From the NCBI GenBank assembly GCA_905250025.1, contig CAJNOJ010000048.1, forward strand, positions 124,001-188,000: a stretch of DNA of 64,000 nt, given 5' to 3'. Below are positions 47,585 to 60,415 of this stretch, piece after piece. A model generated the notes under the pieces. The model saw nothing but the letters and a program-made list of their open reading frames with translations, had not been told where the DNA came from and ran no database searches. This DNA comes from Adineta ricciae. Lineage: Eukaryota > Rotifera > Eurotatoria > Adinetida > Adinetidae. Made by a program: the position numbers and the translations under genes. The first letter of the stretch is position 1. The number at the start of each line of letters is the position of its first letter.

Positions 47585-50500
47585 CTGAAATGGATTTCGT
47601 TTATTTTGCTTTGATTGTCTGACCGATAGTTGTAATAACTGATTATTACTTGTTTGAAGTCAAAAAAGATCGGGTAGAAATTAGAGCGGTCGACAAGAGG
47701 AAAGAATAACATTAACAAAATACATCTATATTTTTCCTTTTCTTCTGTTGACTGATAATCTTCTCAATAGTGAAGCAAGCCTGCAGAACTACATCCTGTT
47801 TAGACACCAATTATCGATTGCGTGCTTCAAGGCGAATAGAGTCTGTGTCAGAAACAACGTGATTATTGTTTCACTGTATCGCATACCTTGTCACTTTCTT
47901 CAATCGTCGAACAAATCATTAGTCAACGAACAAGAAATCAGTAGGAGATCATCAGCTGCTTAGGCATCCGATGAGCTATGACGATATTTATGCAACGAGA
48001 GAGAGAGAGAAGAGAAGCGGAAGTGTGAAAAATTCTCGAGAGGATAGCTGACTGACCAATTCAGTTCCTGGTAGACAAGTAAATTAAGGATCAACTTACG
48101 ATGAAAAAAAGAGGGAGGAGAAGAAGAAGAACGAAACAGCTCGAGACAAAATGAGAAGAATCGCTTTGTTTGCTATGCATCAATGATGGTTACTTCCCTT
48201 CCGCACAAATTACAGTCAGTATTATATAACCACAAAAGCGAAGAAGAATCTTGGAAAGAAAAACTTGATTTCGATAGGAAAAAGATGATGTTAAGCAAAG
48301 AGGCACTTTGGCTATTTACAAGATGCTTCTTACGAGCTGACCCGTTAAAATGTCCAAGAATCAATCCTAACATAGAGCATGAGCATTCTCGTTCGTCTAC
48401 GTATCGAAAACCAAACGCTTACATAAACATTACGACAGCTTACTAGTTTTCATTTCGTTGTTTCACTTGTCTCGTTAATACCTTTCTATCAGTTGATTTC
48501 GTTGCACAGACATAACATCGTTTGCTTAGGTCAATTGAGGCTTATTAGTTACGGTCACCGTGTGTCTACTTGCAAATAACTTCTTCGACTCTCCTGATCA
48601 ATCAATGGGTAGTGTCAGGATAATAGACTCGATATGCATTATGTTAATGTTGAAAGTTTTTCTTCTCCTTCTGTTTTATGTTGATGATTAGAGAGCGAAA
48701 TCGCAGTCAGAAGATGACTAAAGAGACTCTCGTTCTCCACTGTGCGTATGTTGAGGAGAAATGATCAAAACGGATATTGAACACGATAAAAAGAAGATGA
48801 AGTTGAAGGATATATGTAGGCCATCGTTATAAATCTGAAAGAAGAAGAGCGAAAGGAAAATCTAAAGTGCTTGTGCGTGTGCAATCTACATTCATTACGC
48901 TTGTTTGTACATGATGATCGAACAGAGAAAGAGAGAGAGAGAGAAGTGATGCTCAGATAGCCTTCGAAGCAATTCACTCATTACTCGCTCTCTTCTCGAC
49001 TTCTGTGTATTGTCATGAGAAGCGTAAGACGAAGATGAGCAAAACTCAATTGTGAGAATGTCTTTTCCAACGATCTAACTAACAATGAAATCATCTTCGT
49101 CCTATTCCAAACTCAACGAATACATAAAACATTAGATGGATACTCCCTGTTTCCAGGCGCATACTTGATGCGACCTTGGAAATTACGCATCCGTTCAGGG
49201 AATACACGTTAATTGCAATCAGAATATAAAATGTTCAGTGCTCAAAAAAAAAAACTTCCACTCATTGATCGTCTTAATTCCAATCAGAAAGTTCTTACGC
49301 GTAGAATTATTTATCCGATCGCCAAAAATCGGGTACATACTCCTAAAAACCGATGAATGCTAATAAAGAAGTGCGAAACCCTAAAGAATCAAGTCATACA
49401 AGAGTCTTGATCATCGAGTTCTTTTGTTTGACTGCGTCTGTTTTTCTCTGTTTTCTATTAATAATAAATCCAGTAATCAATTGTATCTGCTTCTTAGCGA
49501 TCAAAAGAGGAGCTTGCTCGTCTTTGAATATGTCCATTGTCACGTCATGTCATCATCACGAACATCCGTTATTTGTCGATATGATTTCATTAATACATTC
49601 ATATAGAACATCAAACGCTAAAGAAGTTCCGATGAATTGTTTTCTCAAAATCCGATCTATCAAACTCGGCACACAGAAGAAAAAAAATGCTATCGATCTT
49701 GTGCTCTATTTTCCTACCGAATGACGTTCAGCCTACTTAAAAGTGTCAATTAGTTACCTTTTTTAATTTTTCTCGAAGTGTATTAAGTGTTTTCTGAAAA
49801 TAGGATAGCTATAATTAAATGCTCAATTGTCAATGTCTAAATAATATCGTAAAATGAAAGATCAGACTCGGACTGCGTTCCGTTCCGTTCCGTGGTGCAA
49901 AGCATTTGAAAGAGAACAAGTTTAAAATAGCGTCTGCAGACAAAAGAAAACTTGGGAAGAGAAATAATAGGTTTCGGCATCTTTCCAAGTTTTTTAGATT
50001 ATTTTTTCGAGATTGTTGTTATTTCCTTATTTACGAGTACGTTCATTGTATTCAAAAAGAAAAAGTACTCTCAAAGTCAAGAATACTCCATTGATTTACG
50101 AAATAGGCAAAGACTTTTTGATTAGCACCTTACATATCTCGCTTAGCCAATTACTGCCATAATCTAAAAAAAATCAACTCTCTTACGATTAAACTGGTCC
50201 GTTTTTCTGTTTGATAACTATTAATAACAAACCTGTTCGTGGATATGACCATTGTTTGAATCTCGTGTCTAAATGCTTCCTCTTTATGATGAATCCGTCG
50301 TAGTTTGTGAAAACAAGTTGATGAAATATCACTACGAGATCGTACGGCTTATTTGCAAATAACAGAGAAGCGAGAATGCGAACGCTAGCCGTCATTCACT
50401 AATCCGAGCAAAGTTCAGTTATTGAACCACGTAATCAGCGAGCGAAATACTACTCTCTGCCATCATTCCTTGATACTTGCCAAGGTCGTGACGTGTTTAA

Positions 50501-51575
50501 TGGCTCAATGAATTGTCAAACTTCAATAAGTTTCACAAACGTCTGAAGAATAATCATTTTCTCGATTCTATCATTCGATTTATAATTCTTCTCAGTATCA
50601 GATCCTTTTGATTAGGTTAAACTAATTTCGTATGATAACGTCTTCAAATTCAATCTAACAACCAGTTCGCATTCGCTCGGAAAAATTAGTTTAATTACAT
50701 ACCTCAACTAATTGGTGGTGTATGTGTGTCGTAATTGATCTCACACATTGAATGGATTATCAACTCCAGAACAAATTCGCTACTTCTTTTGTTTAACAGC
50801 ACCGACTAGTGGGTTTTCTGCTCTCGATTTATTTGCTAATGCTTAACGATTTTCTACTGACATCGGAACTAGGACGTAGTTATTTATTTTTTGACGCTAA
50901 TACATTGGGATTACCGAGACAAATTATGACGAGCTTTTCTGAACAGATTCGTTTTATTGTTTATGATCTACAACAAGCCGCCCGTTGCTTGTTCGAAATC
51001 AGATTATAAACGAACGGAAATCTTCGGATCGTTTGCACAAAAGGTGTCTTTTTTTTCTGTAATGCATTCAACAACAACAAAGAAAAATCATTGATCACAA
51101 CATTTTCATTTGTACTGAATACTTGGCGATACGTAATCAAACACGTCATGTCATGTATCTACCAGCAATGAAAAAAAAATGATTGTGTGTTGTTCAACGA
51201 ACCATAACCAAATAAATCGAACATCAATGTAATATTTCACTATGGTGAAGTTTTTTGTATTTGATTGTTCCACTGTTCAATTATATCATTGTAAGAATTC
51301 ATTCAAAGCGGTGTTTACTGGCGACCTCGCGTCGGATAAAACTCGTCACATAAATTTGTCCAATCGACGGATTTTTTTTTCTTTGTAAAAAAGTGCACTG
51401 TCACCGCATGAAATTGATCAAGCGAACCTCGACATTTCAATCGTTCTGTTAAAACGATCATAGATGCTTTACTTTCAAGGGCACACTGAAGTACACGCCG
51501 CGATTACGTGATCGAAATTACAACAAACTATGTGTATCGAATCATTTTAGATTACTACAATCGAATTCTTTGTAA
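47585..51575. other. Gene-poor region with purine/pyrimidine tracts
   Basis: About 4 kb of AT-rich sequence with GA runs (48001-48020, 48905-48945) and homopurine clusters. A minus-strand ORF at 50189-50395, beginning MTASVRILASLLF and ending next to a GTTTGT donor, could be a 5' exon, but its phase does not match the orphan exon at 47249-47584. Nothing else is supported. Confidence 0.4.
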
Positions 51576-54500
51576 ATGGATACAATTCGACTGTTCTATC
51601 TGGTAAAGTACTATCTTGAACAACTAGGAATCAACCATACATGTACAATTTAGAGTCTACTAGATAAATTCGATCCTCAACTTCATTTTCTGCAAGAAAA
51701 GGCTCGTTCATTAAATCAGCAGCTGAGTAGTACATATTCACCATTACAATTGGTTACGACGACTGCTCTAGTCACAACATGTGTAATCGGTGTCTACCGT
51801 TTCATATTTATTCATGAGGAAGGTAAATACAAAAAAAAAATAGAATAACTAAATAAGATCTAAATCTTTCAAATGCTTAGATCTTGTAATTCGTCTTCGA
51901 GAGACAGTTTTCCGTTTGGCTCGACGACTACCTGTTGTACAAAGGCAAATCGCAAAAGCACGTGAAGACACGCTAACATCCGTTTGCAATGATATCGCCA
52001 CCAGTATTGCTGGCCATAAATTTATTCAAAGTCTACCTACGCAAGGTCTTTCCAAGGTACAGATCATGCTTTATAGACCCATCATGCATAAATTGCTTGT
52101 TTTTTTGCTTAGAAAAAACTTCTCGAAAAGCTGGAACAGTATCGAAACTTCGAAAAGATTAACTTTCAAGACGGACAAGTCTCCGGTTGTGTTTACAAGA
52201 TCCCACGAACCGATATGACTGATATTTACCAACAAGTAAGTTGTGAAAGATCTGAACTACCAATCGACAATTATCTTCATCGATAGATTTTCATTTTATT
52301 CGGCGATTCGAATCCTCTTCATGTTGATGTCTTTCCCGACATACGGACCATGGAAGCTGAAGTTGTACGCTGTGTCGCAACCATGTTTCATGGTAACGAA
52401 AGTGTTTGCGGAACGGTAAATGATCATTGTAGAATCGATACATTCGAACATCTTTCTCCTCACTTTTTCAGATGACATCAGGTGGAACAGAATCGTTGAT
52501 AATGGCTTGTAAAACCTATCGTGATTTGGCTTATTCCAAAGGCATAAGCAAACCTGAAATGTAAGTCTCGTTTTCGTAGATTTTTTTAAATTAAAACATG
52601 CTCTTCGAATAATAAAAAATAATCACAAGAGAAAAAAACAAACATGGAACTGAGATTTGCCGATAAGATGAGCTAATACCCGAAATAAATTGCTCTGCAT
52701 TTAAATAAAAATCATTATTACACTGTTCACTGTTACAACGTTTTATTGTGATGATATCAGTAAGTGATAGGGACTCGATTTTCGTTTGTAGAAGAGTATT
52801 TCCTTCGATTGTCATATCGGTGTACGGTGAACAATCGCGTATAGCTCGAGTTTTGGGATATTCACNAGCTAATACCCGAAATAAATTGCTCTGCATTTAA
52901 ATAAAAATCATTATTACACTGTTCACTGTTACAACGTTTTATTGTGATGATATCAGTAAGTGATAGGGACTCGATTTTCGTTTGTAGAAGAGTATTTCCT
53001 TCGATTGTCATATCGGTGTACGGTGAACAATCGCGTATAGCTCGAGTTTTGGGATATTCACGTGAGTTGAATGAAGAGGACAATGTACGATTGTGTAGAA
53101 CAGCAAAATAACAGAACGTTTGACATGTACGAACAGGTATCGGTCGAGTAAATTCACCACAACCAGGTCCGTCGAGAAAGTTGTCACATATTAAACACTG
53201 GAAATCGTTCCCATTGATAACTGAAGAGTAATCGATGAATAACAACAAGAGAAAAAGCCATTCCATTGATATTGCCTAAACAGAAAGCAAAAGTAGTGCA
53301 TGCGAGATTTTCGTTTCGATGTTTTGATCGATTCATTCAACTTCAGTTTCAGATTACTTACTCTTGTGTAATTACATATACACTTGTTATTCTGTTATTA
53401 GTCGGAAGAAGAGATTCGTAGTTCTTTTTCGATTCATACTCAATTGATTTCTAGAAAGAGATAGGCGTGCACATATATATAAAATATGTTTATACAGATA
53501 ATTATAAAAAAACAAAATTCCTTTCACAAATAGACGTAAGTGAAAAAGAATGTTTGCGCTTTTCGAGCTTCTGCTAATGATCGATCTAATTCTTCACATC
53601 TTGTCATCAATCAAAGTCGAGTTATCTGTAGAAATAACATCACATTGTCAATAGAAATTTGTATCTGGTCTATACAACGTGAGAGAATGAAGTATTTCAT
53701 TACTCTCTATTACTTTTTATTGACCGTTCGATTCCGAAGCAATGATTCGATTATCAGAGATATAAATCAGAAAGTAATCTACTCATGATTAATCTCAATT
53801 TCATACGGACAATGATTGACCTGAATAGAAGAAAAAGAAAGACTTTTCTTTTGCCCAAAGCATTGAACTCACTACGGAAGTGTGTGAAATTTTTTTTAGA
53901 ACATTTCCTTTTACTTTGTCTAGTCTTGTTTACTTCACTGAGGTAAAGACGTAGTCTAATTTAATCGGAAGAGAAGAAGAAAAAAAGTAATCAGACGAAA
54001 AGCAACCGACAAGGAAATAAAGTTTCCAATGTATGTCCTCGGGGAGAAGAAAAAAGTGACCAGTAAATAGAGTTAATAATATAAATGAAAATGAAACAAC
54101 GGTAAGCGGATGATGAGAGCAATGCCAAATGTTAGTTTTATGCCATGATAGAAGTATATGTATGTATATATAGACATAGAGATGGATATGATAACCAAAT
54201 CACGCAGATGTACTTGACTTTCAAATGATGTACATACGAATAGATGAAGGGAGAAAAAACGAGAGCTAGGGAAGTCATTCTCATCGTCTCCTATTTCAGC
54301 TTACCGAGCTCGTCGGTTTTTTTTTCTTGCTCTAGTCAAATAAATCTTCGACTCACGTTTTCTAATCATGATTGATGATGTTTAGTTGATGTCAACAAAA
54401 GAAAATATCAATTTATTGTACCATTATCGGCAACAGTTGTGATTCATTCGAGACGTAACCTTAACACGACGTTGTGAAAGAGGAGAAAAAGACCAATGAC

Positions 54501-57500
54501 ATGGCCAGTTGAGAGAAGAAAGAAATGGTCACTTCACTTTCTCTCAACGTGATGAAGAGAGTCGGGCAGCAGACGAGGAAGAAGAAGGAGAAGAAGAAGA
54601 AAACATATACAGACATTACCATTGTTATATTATGAAAATGTAACCAAAAGATTAATCATCGTAAATCAGTCGTTGACAATGTGCGCGTGCTAAGTCGTCT
54701 TTCTGACTTCTATATAATTAATAAATAATGATAAGAACATTAGAAGATCAACAGATGTAATCGTTTCTACAATCGTTTCCGAGTATTCACAAGTCGAATG
54801 ACGAGATATCTTTATACACCCTGAAAGTTCAGCTGAGAAGAAAAACGGGTACCTGCCGGGAATGTCGTCTTATAAAAAAGAAATTCTCTTCGTCATCGTC
54901 GTCGTCTTGCATGTTTCTCGATCCAATTATAGATAGTCAGTTTTAGTATTCTCTCTTTCTTTTTGCCGAAGAGAAATGTTTGTGTGACAAACAAGCACAA
55001 GTATCTTGCTTACGCCTCTATAAGATCGATTAAATGCAACAGAACACGCACTATAGGCATGAAATCTCTCCGGAACTTGCTCTATCTCGTTCATCGAACT
55101 AATATGCTTGATTCAAGCCGAATTAAAAAAACTGAGAGAAAGAAAGAAAGAAAGAAAGAAAGAAAAACGATGTCTATATCTTTCCATTTTGTGTGTCATT
55201 AATCATGTTCGAACGAGAATGTCTCGATGGATGTGAGCAAGATCCTCTTGCCTTGACAAAATGCAGTCACGCGGTCAGTAGTAACTAACGAGACTGCAAT
55301 TAAACGCGCATACTCTCATTTCCGCTAGCAGAACTCGTGCATGTGCACGTATCTGTCTATTTTAGATGTAGAATACAAGAAGAAGAAAAACGACGATGAA
55401 TGAGATCGTACTTCCGCAAAACAGAACATATCATTTTTTTTCCTCTGTATTAGAAAAGCGAAGCGAGAACATGAATGTGAAGAATACGACATAGGAAATC
55501 AACATATCACTCTGATGATTTCACTTCGAAAAGTGCTCTCTCTCTCTGCTTATGATAACATCTAAACCCCTCTTGACCATTGAATGAACCAGTCAAATTT
55601 AATCATCGTCTTCGATTACAATCAACATTTGTTCTTTCATTTTTGACGAATGAAAACAGTTTCTCAGACGAACATCTGTGTACCGATACTATTCAATAGG
55701 TATCGATTACGCGCATATTCGACAACATTCTCGTCTTATCTTGCTATTCAAATATACATATAAGACATGTCTCTATGTCTGCTTACTTGTGATCATTCGG
55801 AATATTTAATTGTGAAGTAAACTATGTCTAACAGGGGTTGTTTATGTAAAAAAACGAATCTAGATCGAGAATGATTGAACATTCAAGTATTCGACGATGT
55901 AGTCGGACAGAAATAAAACAACTCGTTCGTGCTCGAATACACATTCAACAAGTTTTTTTTCTCGTATAAAAACAGAAGAGAAAACTATCGGTCTATACGT
56001 GTGTTTTACTCACCAAACATCAATGCCAAGTGAGTGAGTTTTGTTAACATTTGATGTATGGTATGTGTGTGGAGAAAAAAGAGAGACCTTAGAATACTGA
56101 ATAAATAGAAAGTGTCATAAAGTCTGATGACAATGAATAGCGACGAGCTATTGATTAACTTAATAAATACGGAACAAAAAGAAGACATTCCAAAGAGGTC
56201 TAGTTGAGAAAGAAGCCGTAATCAATGCAAATGGATTCATCATTAATACAATGAGATTAAAGACAAAGAAAAACGATCGAATAGAAGTGAATGTCTCTAG
56301 AAGAAAGATAATTGATCCATCACAAAGATTACCCTAGTTCTTCTTCAAACTGATGAAATTTTTCTGGATCAGCAAACTAATTTGAGATGAGATGAGGAAA
56401 AGATGCTTTAACTATCTGAAAGGTTAATAGATAGAAATTTCTATACTCTAATGCGCAAGGTTCGATAGATACAAAGAAACGATATTTCAATTGGTCATAT
56501 GATGGTAATAACAAATCTAGTATTCGCGACGTCATTTGAAAAGAAGAATCAACAACTAATTGCATGTTTTTCTTTGAAATCATTCGTAGTGTCATGCCGG
56601 TAACAGCACATCCTGCATTTAATAAAGTAAGTTGATTTCGATCTTTTCATTGCTTAATAAAGAATATCTTTCCAGGCTTGTTCGTATCTGAAAATCAAAC
56701 TACGACGTATTCCACTCAATCCGCAAACACATGAGGTCGATCTGATGAAAATGCGTCGAGCGATAACCAAGAACACATGTTTGGTAGGACACTTTTCAAA
56801 AATGTCTTTTCTTCAGGTCTCTCTTTGGTAGCTTGTGGCATCAGCACCCTGCTTTCCACATGGTGCAATCGATCCAATTGAAGATATCGCTAAGGTATCT
56901 ACATTACCGTTTTCTAGAAAAGAAAACTTTTGCTTTCTAATCATTTAGCTTGCTGTTCAATACAATATTCCATTGCATGTTGACGCGTGCTTAGGCGGTT
57001 TTCTTATTGCTTTCATGGACCGAGCTGGCTTTCCGTTGAAGCCATTCGATTTTCGAGTCGAAGGTGTAACAAGCATTAGTTGTGATACACACAAGGTTAG
57101 TTCTATGAATTGAATAATTAAAGCGAGAAGAAATTAGTTTAGTATGGATTTGCACCCAAGGGTACATCGGTAATTCTCTATCGTAATGAAAATCTTCGTC
57201 AGCATCAATTTTTCGCATTGGCTGACTGGCCCGGAGGTATTTATGGTTCACCATCGATCGCCGGTAGTCGTTCAGGCTACTTAATTGCGTGTTGTTGGGC
57301 GACACTGATGACGTACGGAATGGAAGGTTACGTTGAAACAACTCGAAAAATTGTTCAAACAGCACGCGCCATCGCTCAAGGATGGAGTGAAATTGATGGT
57401 CTCTATCTTTTACATCAACCAGATGTATGTGTCGTAGCAATCAGTTCAGACAAATTTAATATTTATTACTTATTCGATGCATTACATGCCAAAGGCTGGC

Positions 57501-57909
57501 ATTTAATCGGCTTACAGAATCCACCAGGGTAGGTGTTTTCCGACGAAAACAAACGATTTTATACTCAGCGTAAACTTTATTTCTAGTGTTCATATTGCTG
57601 TCACACAGATTCATACACAAGAAGGCGTTGTCGAGCAACTTCTGGAAGATACGCGACAATGTGTTAAGGAAATTCTCCAATCGAACAATAAAAAAGATAC
57701 AGTGACCGTAAGTATCTCTAGAAATCGTTCATTATAACACTTATACTCGGCACTCTTTGCAGGCTGTAATATACGGAACCAATCAAAAAGTTCCTGATAA
57801 ATCTCTTATATGTGATATGACTAAATTATATATTAGTACGTGGTATGACACAAATTTGGACACGTCCAAAGATCAAAATGTGCCACATGTCGAAATGACA
57901 GCCGAATAA
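51576..57909 (+). CDS. SGPL1: Sphingosine-1-phosphate lyase
   Basis: PLP-dependent ER enzyme that splits sphingosine-1-phosphate into phosphoethanolamine and hexadecenal. Thirteen exons close to 1722 nt, 573 residues (human 568): 51576-51602, 51654-51822, 51881-52056, 52113-52235, 52287-52415, 52472-52560, 56590-56626, 56676-56783, 56832-56894, 56949-57095, 57143-57528, 57587-57707 and 57763-57909. The N-terminal hydrophobic segment [20 protein letters not shown] is the single ER anchor. Catalytic-domain blocks include [42 protein letters not shown] and [15 protein letters not shown], whose Lys should bind PLP, and [13 protein letters not shown]. The intron after 52560 is 4029 nt, against about 50 nt for most others, and contains a Ly6-like gene on the other strand. 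Confidence 0.95.
52591..53266 (-). CDS. GPI-anchored Ly6/uPAR-like protein nested in SGPL1 intron (assembly break inside)
   Basis: The N-terminus [18 protein letters not shown] is a signal peptide. The mature part has a cysteine pattern starting [15 protein letters not shown], continuing CQTFCYF and ending [12 protein letters not shown], the last being the Cys-Asn signature of Ly6/uPAR three-finger domains. The C-terminus ([15 protein letters not shown]) is hydrophobic, as in a GPI-attachment signal. The frame is interrupted because 195 bp are present twice on either side of a single N (52866). Counting the repeat once gives a continuous 480-nt frame of 159 residues, so the break looks like an assembly error. 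Likely role: cell-surface protein, ligand unknown. Confidence 0.65.
52671..53061. repeat. Exact 195-bp direct repeat around a single N
   Basis: Bases 52671-52865 and 52867-53061 appear identical by eye, separated only by an N at 52866. This is the form left when two overlapping contigs are joined without merging the overlap. It cuts the Ly6-like gene. Confidence 0.85.
55135..55166 (+). repeat. (GAAA)n microsatellite
   Basis: Six or more tandem GAAA/AAAG units within the SGPL1 intron. No function apparent. Confidence 0.85.
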
Positions 57910-58042
57910 AACTATCGACACAAACTATTTTCTTAGTTTATTTCAATATCGATTGTTCTTATCGGAAACATATAAATATAAAAATTAAGTTTCTCATTTA
58001 TCCAATATTTCATCAACAGAAGTTAAAGCAAAGAAATACTGT

Positions 58043-60415
58043 TCACTGTCGGAGAACGTTAACAGGTGTCTTACGAATAAATTCGAACAAAGTTGTCTTT
58101 TCGGATGCCTCGCAAAACTTTTTCAGATAACGATATAAATCTCGCACCGTTGCTCGCTCTCCTATCAAATAATCGTAAATAGCAGCAAACGATTCAATTA
58201 ACTTTTTATCTCCAAACGCGGTGTAGATCATAGGACGTACAGTTTGTGATGCTGCCATTAATTGAATAATCGCTAAAAATATCCAAATGCATGAAAATAT
58301 CGTCTGAAGCTTCGATGGACATTCATACCTTTCACTTCTCGATCACCATTGAAAGCTCCACAACCCCAATTGCCTGTGACAACTGGAAATGCTACTTGAT
58401 TTGTTGGTTTTCGAGAGTAAAATCCTGTGTAAGCTTTGAGTATCTCTCGTTTGATGATCTTCATATCAAACTGTTTCAATGGGTCATCAAAGTATATCGC
58501 ATCGATAGCCACTACATGAGACCATTTTCGACCCCAATTGTCTCTGCAATGCGAAAACGAATACTTTCTTTTCTATTCAGATATAGATTTCAATAAGTCA
58601 TCTACTTAAAACTACGATCTTGATAATCAGTATCGTATTGAAATGTTTTTGAATAGCCTCTATACGACGAATACCGTTCACAGCCAATGAGGAAGATGCA
58701 TTCGTCGTCATCCATAGCTTCACAAACAAGTATGCTAACAATCATTTCTGGACAGATTGCAAATCGAATTTCTTCTTGTACACAACCTGTATTCAAAACG
58801 CCACCGCCCTAATCAATCACAGATTCACCTATATTGAATGTAATAAAAAAATTTCGATCGAACTTACTATATATCGATTAGCAAAATCCACCTATGAACG
58901 AATGATTATGTAATCCAACAACAGTCAGAATAAGCGTGACACTTACTTGTAAAGAGCACTCGATATCCTCGATCTTCTTCGCTGTTGTAAAGTGTACCGG
59001 TATAAGATTTTTATTTGATTCAGACCATTTTGGTACGTATTGACTCGGTATTGAGTAACGTCGAAACGTAATCACACCGGTTGGCTCTAAATTCAATATA
59101 ATAAAACATTTTCGATTCTAACAGTGATCTTCTTCTTACTTCTCACTTGAATACGTTCGAAATAGTGTACGATACATCGGATCTTTTCCACTTTTTCTCT
59201 GCCTCCACGCAGATACAATCTTTTAGAATAGATCAGCGCCATTATTCGGTAAACACCGATGCTAGGATATACTTACGCATTGAAATTTGGATCTTGAAAA
59301 TATTTATATTCTTTTTTCAGTCTCGATCCAGACCGGCACGGAAATAGACAAAAAAATGAGCATGCCAATAATGAAGCAGCTTGAACCTGAGACATGGTAA
59401 TTGATTCATTCGACCCTGCACGTAGTAAAGGTGGAGGCTAGGAAAGAATAATTCAATTTCAAACCTATTCTAGTATATAAAAACATTATTATTACTTGAC
59501 TACAGATAATATCGACTTTCATTGCCAATGAACAAATAGAGGGTAGAACAACGGATATGAAGTGTAGACGTTGTTCGTCTGAAAAGATCTTCAAAGAAAG
59601 TATACTGTCGTTTTAGAATAGTATGCAATTAAATTTTACCTCCTTGAAAAGATACTCAAGACAAGCCACATTGTAAGTGCGATCAGCGCAGAGTTCAATA
59701 GTTTTCTGCGAATATCCGTTGAAATATACGAATACACAGGAAGAAAAATGCAATTACCTTTAAATCATCAAAGTTTGCGGACTTCTGCTCACATTTCTTT
59801 TTAAGATTCGATAAGGCAACGACAATATTTGGCCATCGTTCTCGACCATTTTTCTTCAATAGAAAACAACGTCAGTCGAAAGATGATCATATATTAAACT
59901 TACATCAACATTACGTGGTGAACATGGCATACGAACATGATGCTCATCCCAAATGTCAATATATTTATGTTCGTTGCGGATTGCTTGTGGATACTTTCCA
60001 TGTTGGTTTGGAGAATATCTGAACGGCTACGGATAAGCAAACGGGTCAATTCGACTTCACACTAGTCTTGCAATTACTTTTATCAAAAACAAACATGTTT
60101 TTATTTGAATCTCGTCCATACTGGGGATAGACGGTGGGTATGGACATATACCAGTAAGATACTCAAGTGGTGGACCCTATCTCAAACGTACATAATGAGA
60201 GTGAACATTATTGAGAAAAGTTACTTTGATTATCCTATAGTCAACAGGTTGATGGCCTCTATAGTCTTCGGTATACATGTCAAATTCTATGATGATTGAA
60301 ATTGCGAAAAAAAGATACTTTCGAATGATATTTTGTGAATCATCTTACTCTCTTCACGTTCCACTTGATCGCGTTCTCCATTAAGGTATCGCTCGGGAGT
60401 TGAACATTCAGCCAT
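58043..60415 (-). CDS. PARG: Poly(ADP-ribose) glycohydrolase
   Basis: Enzyme that trims poly(ADP-ribose) chains. Many small exons. N-terminal part of the catalytic region has YIDIWDEHHVRMPCSP (human FDQWDKHFVRMPCSP), then SITMSQVQAASLLACSFFCLF, YKYFQDPNFNA and EPTGVITFRRY. The macrodomain core follows: VDFANRYI joined to GGGVLNTGCVQEEIRFAICPE, containing the GGG and QEE catalytic signature, then IVSILVCEAMDDDECIFLIG, VAIDAIYFDDPLKQF-like segment, PVVTGNWGCGAFNGDREVKG, and YTAFGDKKLIE. All hallmark active-site residues are kept. The start is uncertain: the ATG at 60415 gives a first exon ending in phase 1, whereas the ATG at 60381 reaches the same donor in phase 0 and fits the acceptor at 60028 region better; an extra exon in between is also possible. 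The long regulatory N-terminus of human PARG is absent. Confidence 0.9.

Larger units (their letters stand above)
52561..56589 (+). other. SGPL1: 4-kb SGPL1 intron, mostly non-coding
   Basis: The donor is GTAAGT after the Pro-Glu of exon 6, and the acceptor CATTCGTAG precedes [12 protein letters not shown]. The split Ile codon restores the segment equivalent to human EIVAP. Inside lie the Ly6-like gene (52591-53266, minus strand), GAA-rich tracts near 54540-54600, a GAAA repeat at 55135-55166, and otherwise nothing I can support. Confidence 0.7.

Noticed and set aside
52591-53266. Tandem duplication of a Ly6-like gene
   Set aside because: The copies are exact, flank a lone N and together break one reading frame, which fits an unmerged contig overlap better than a real duplication.
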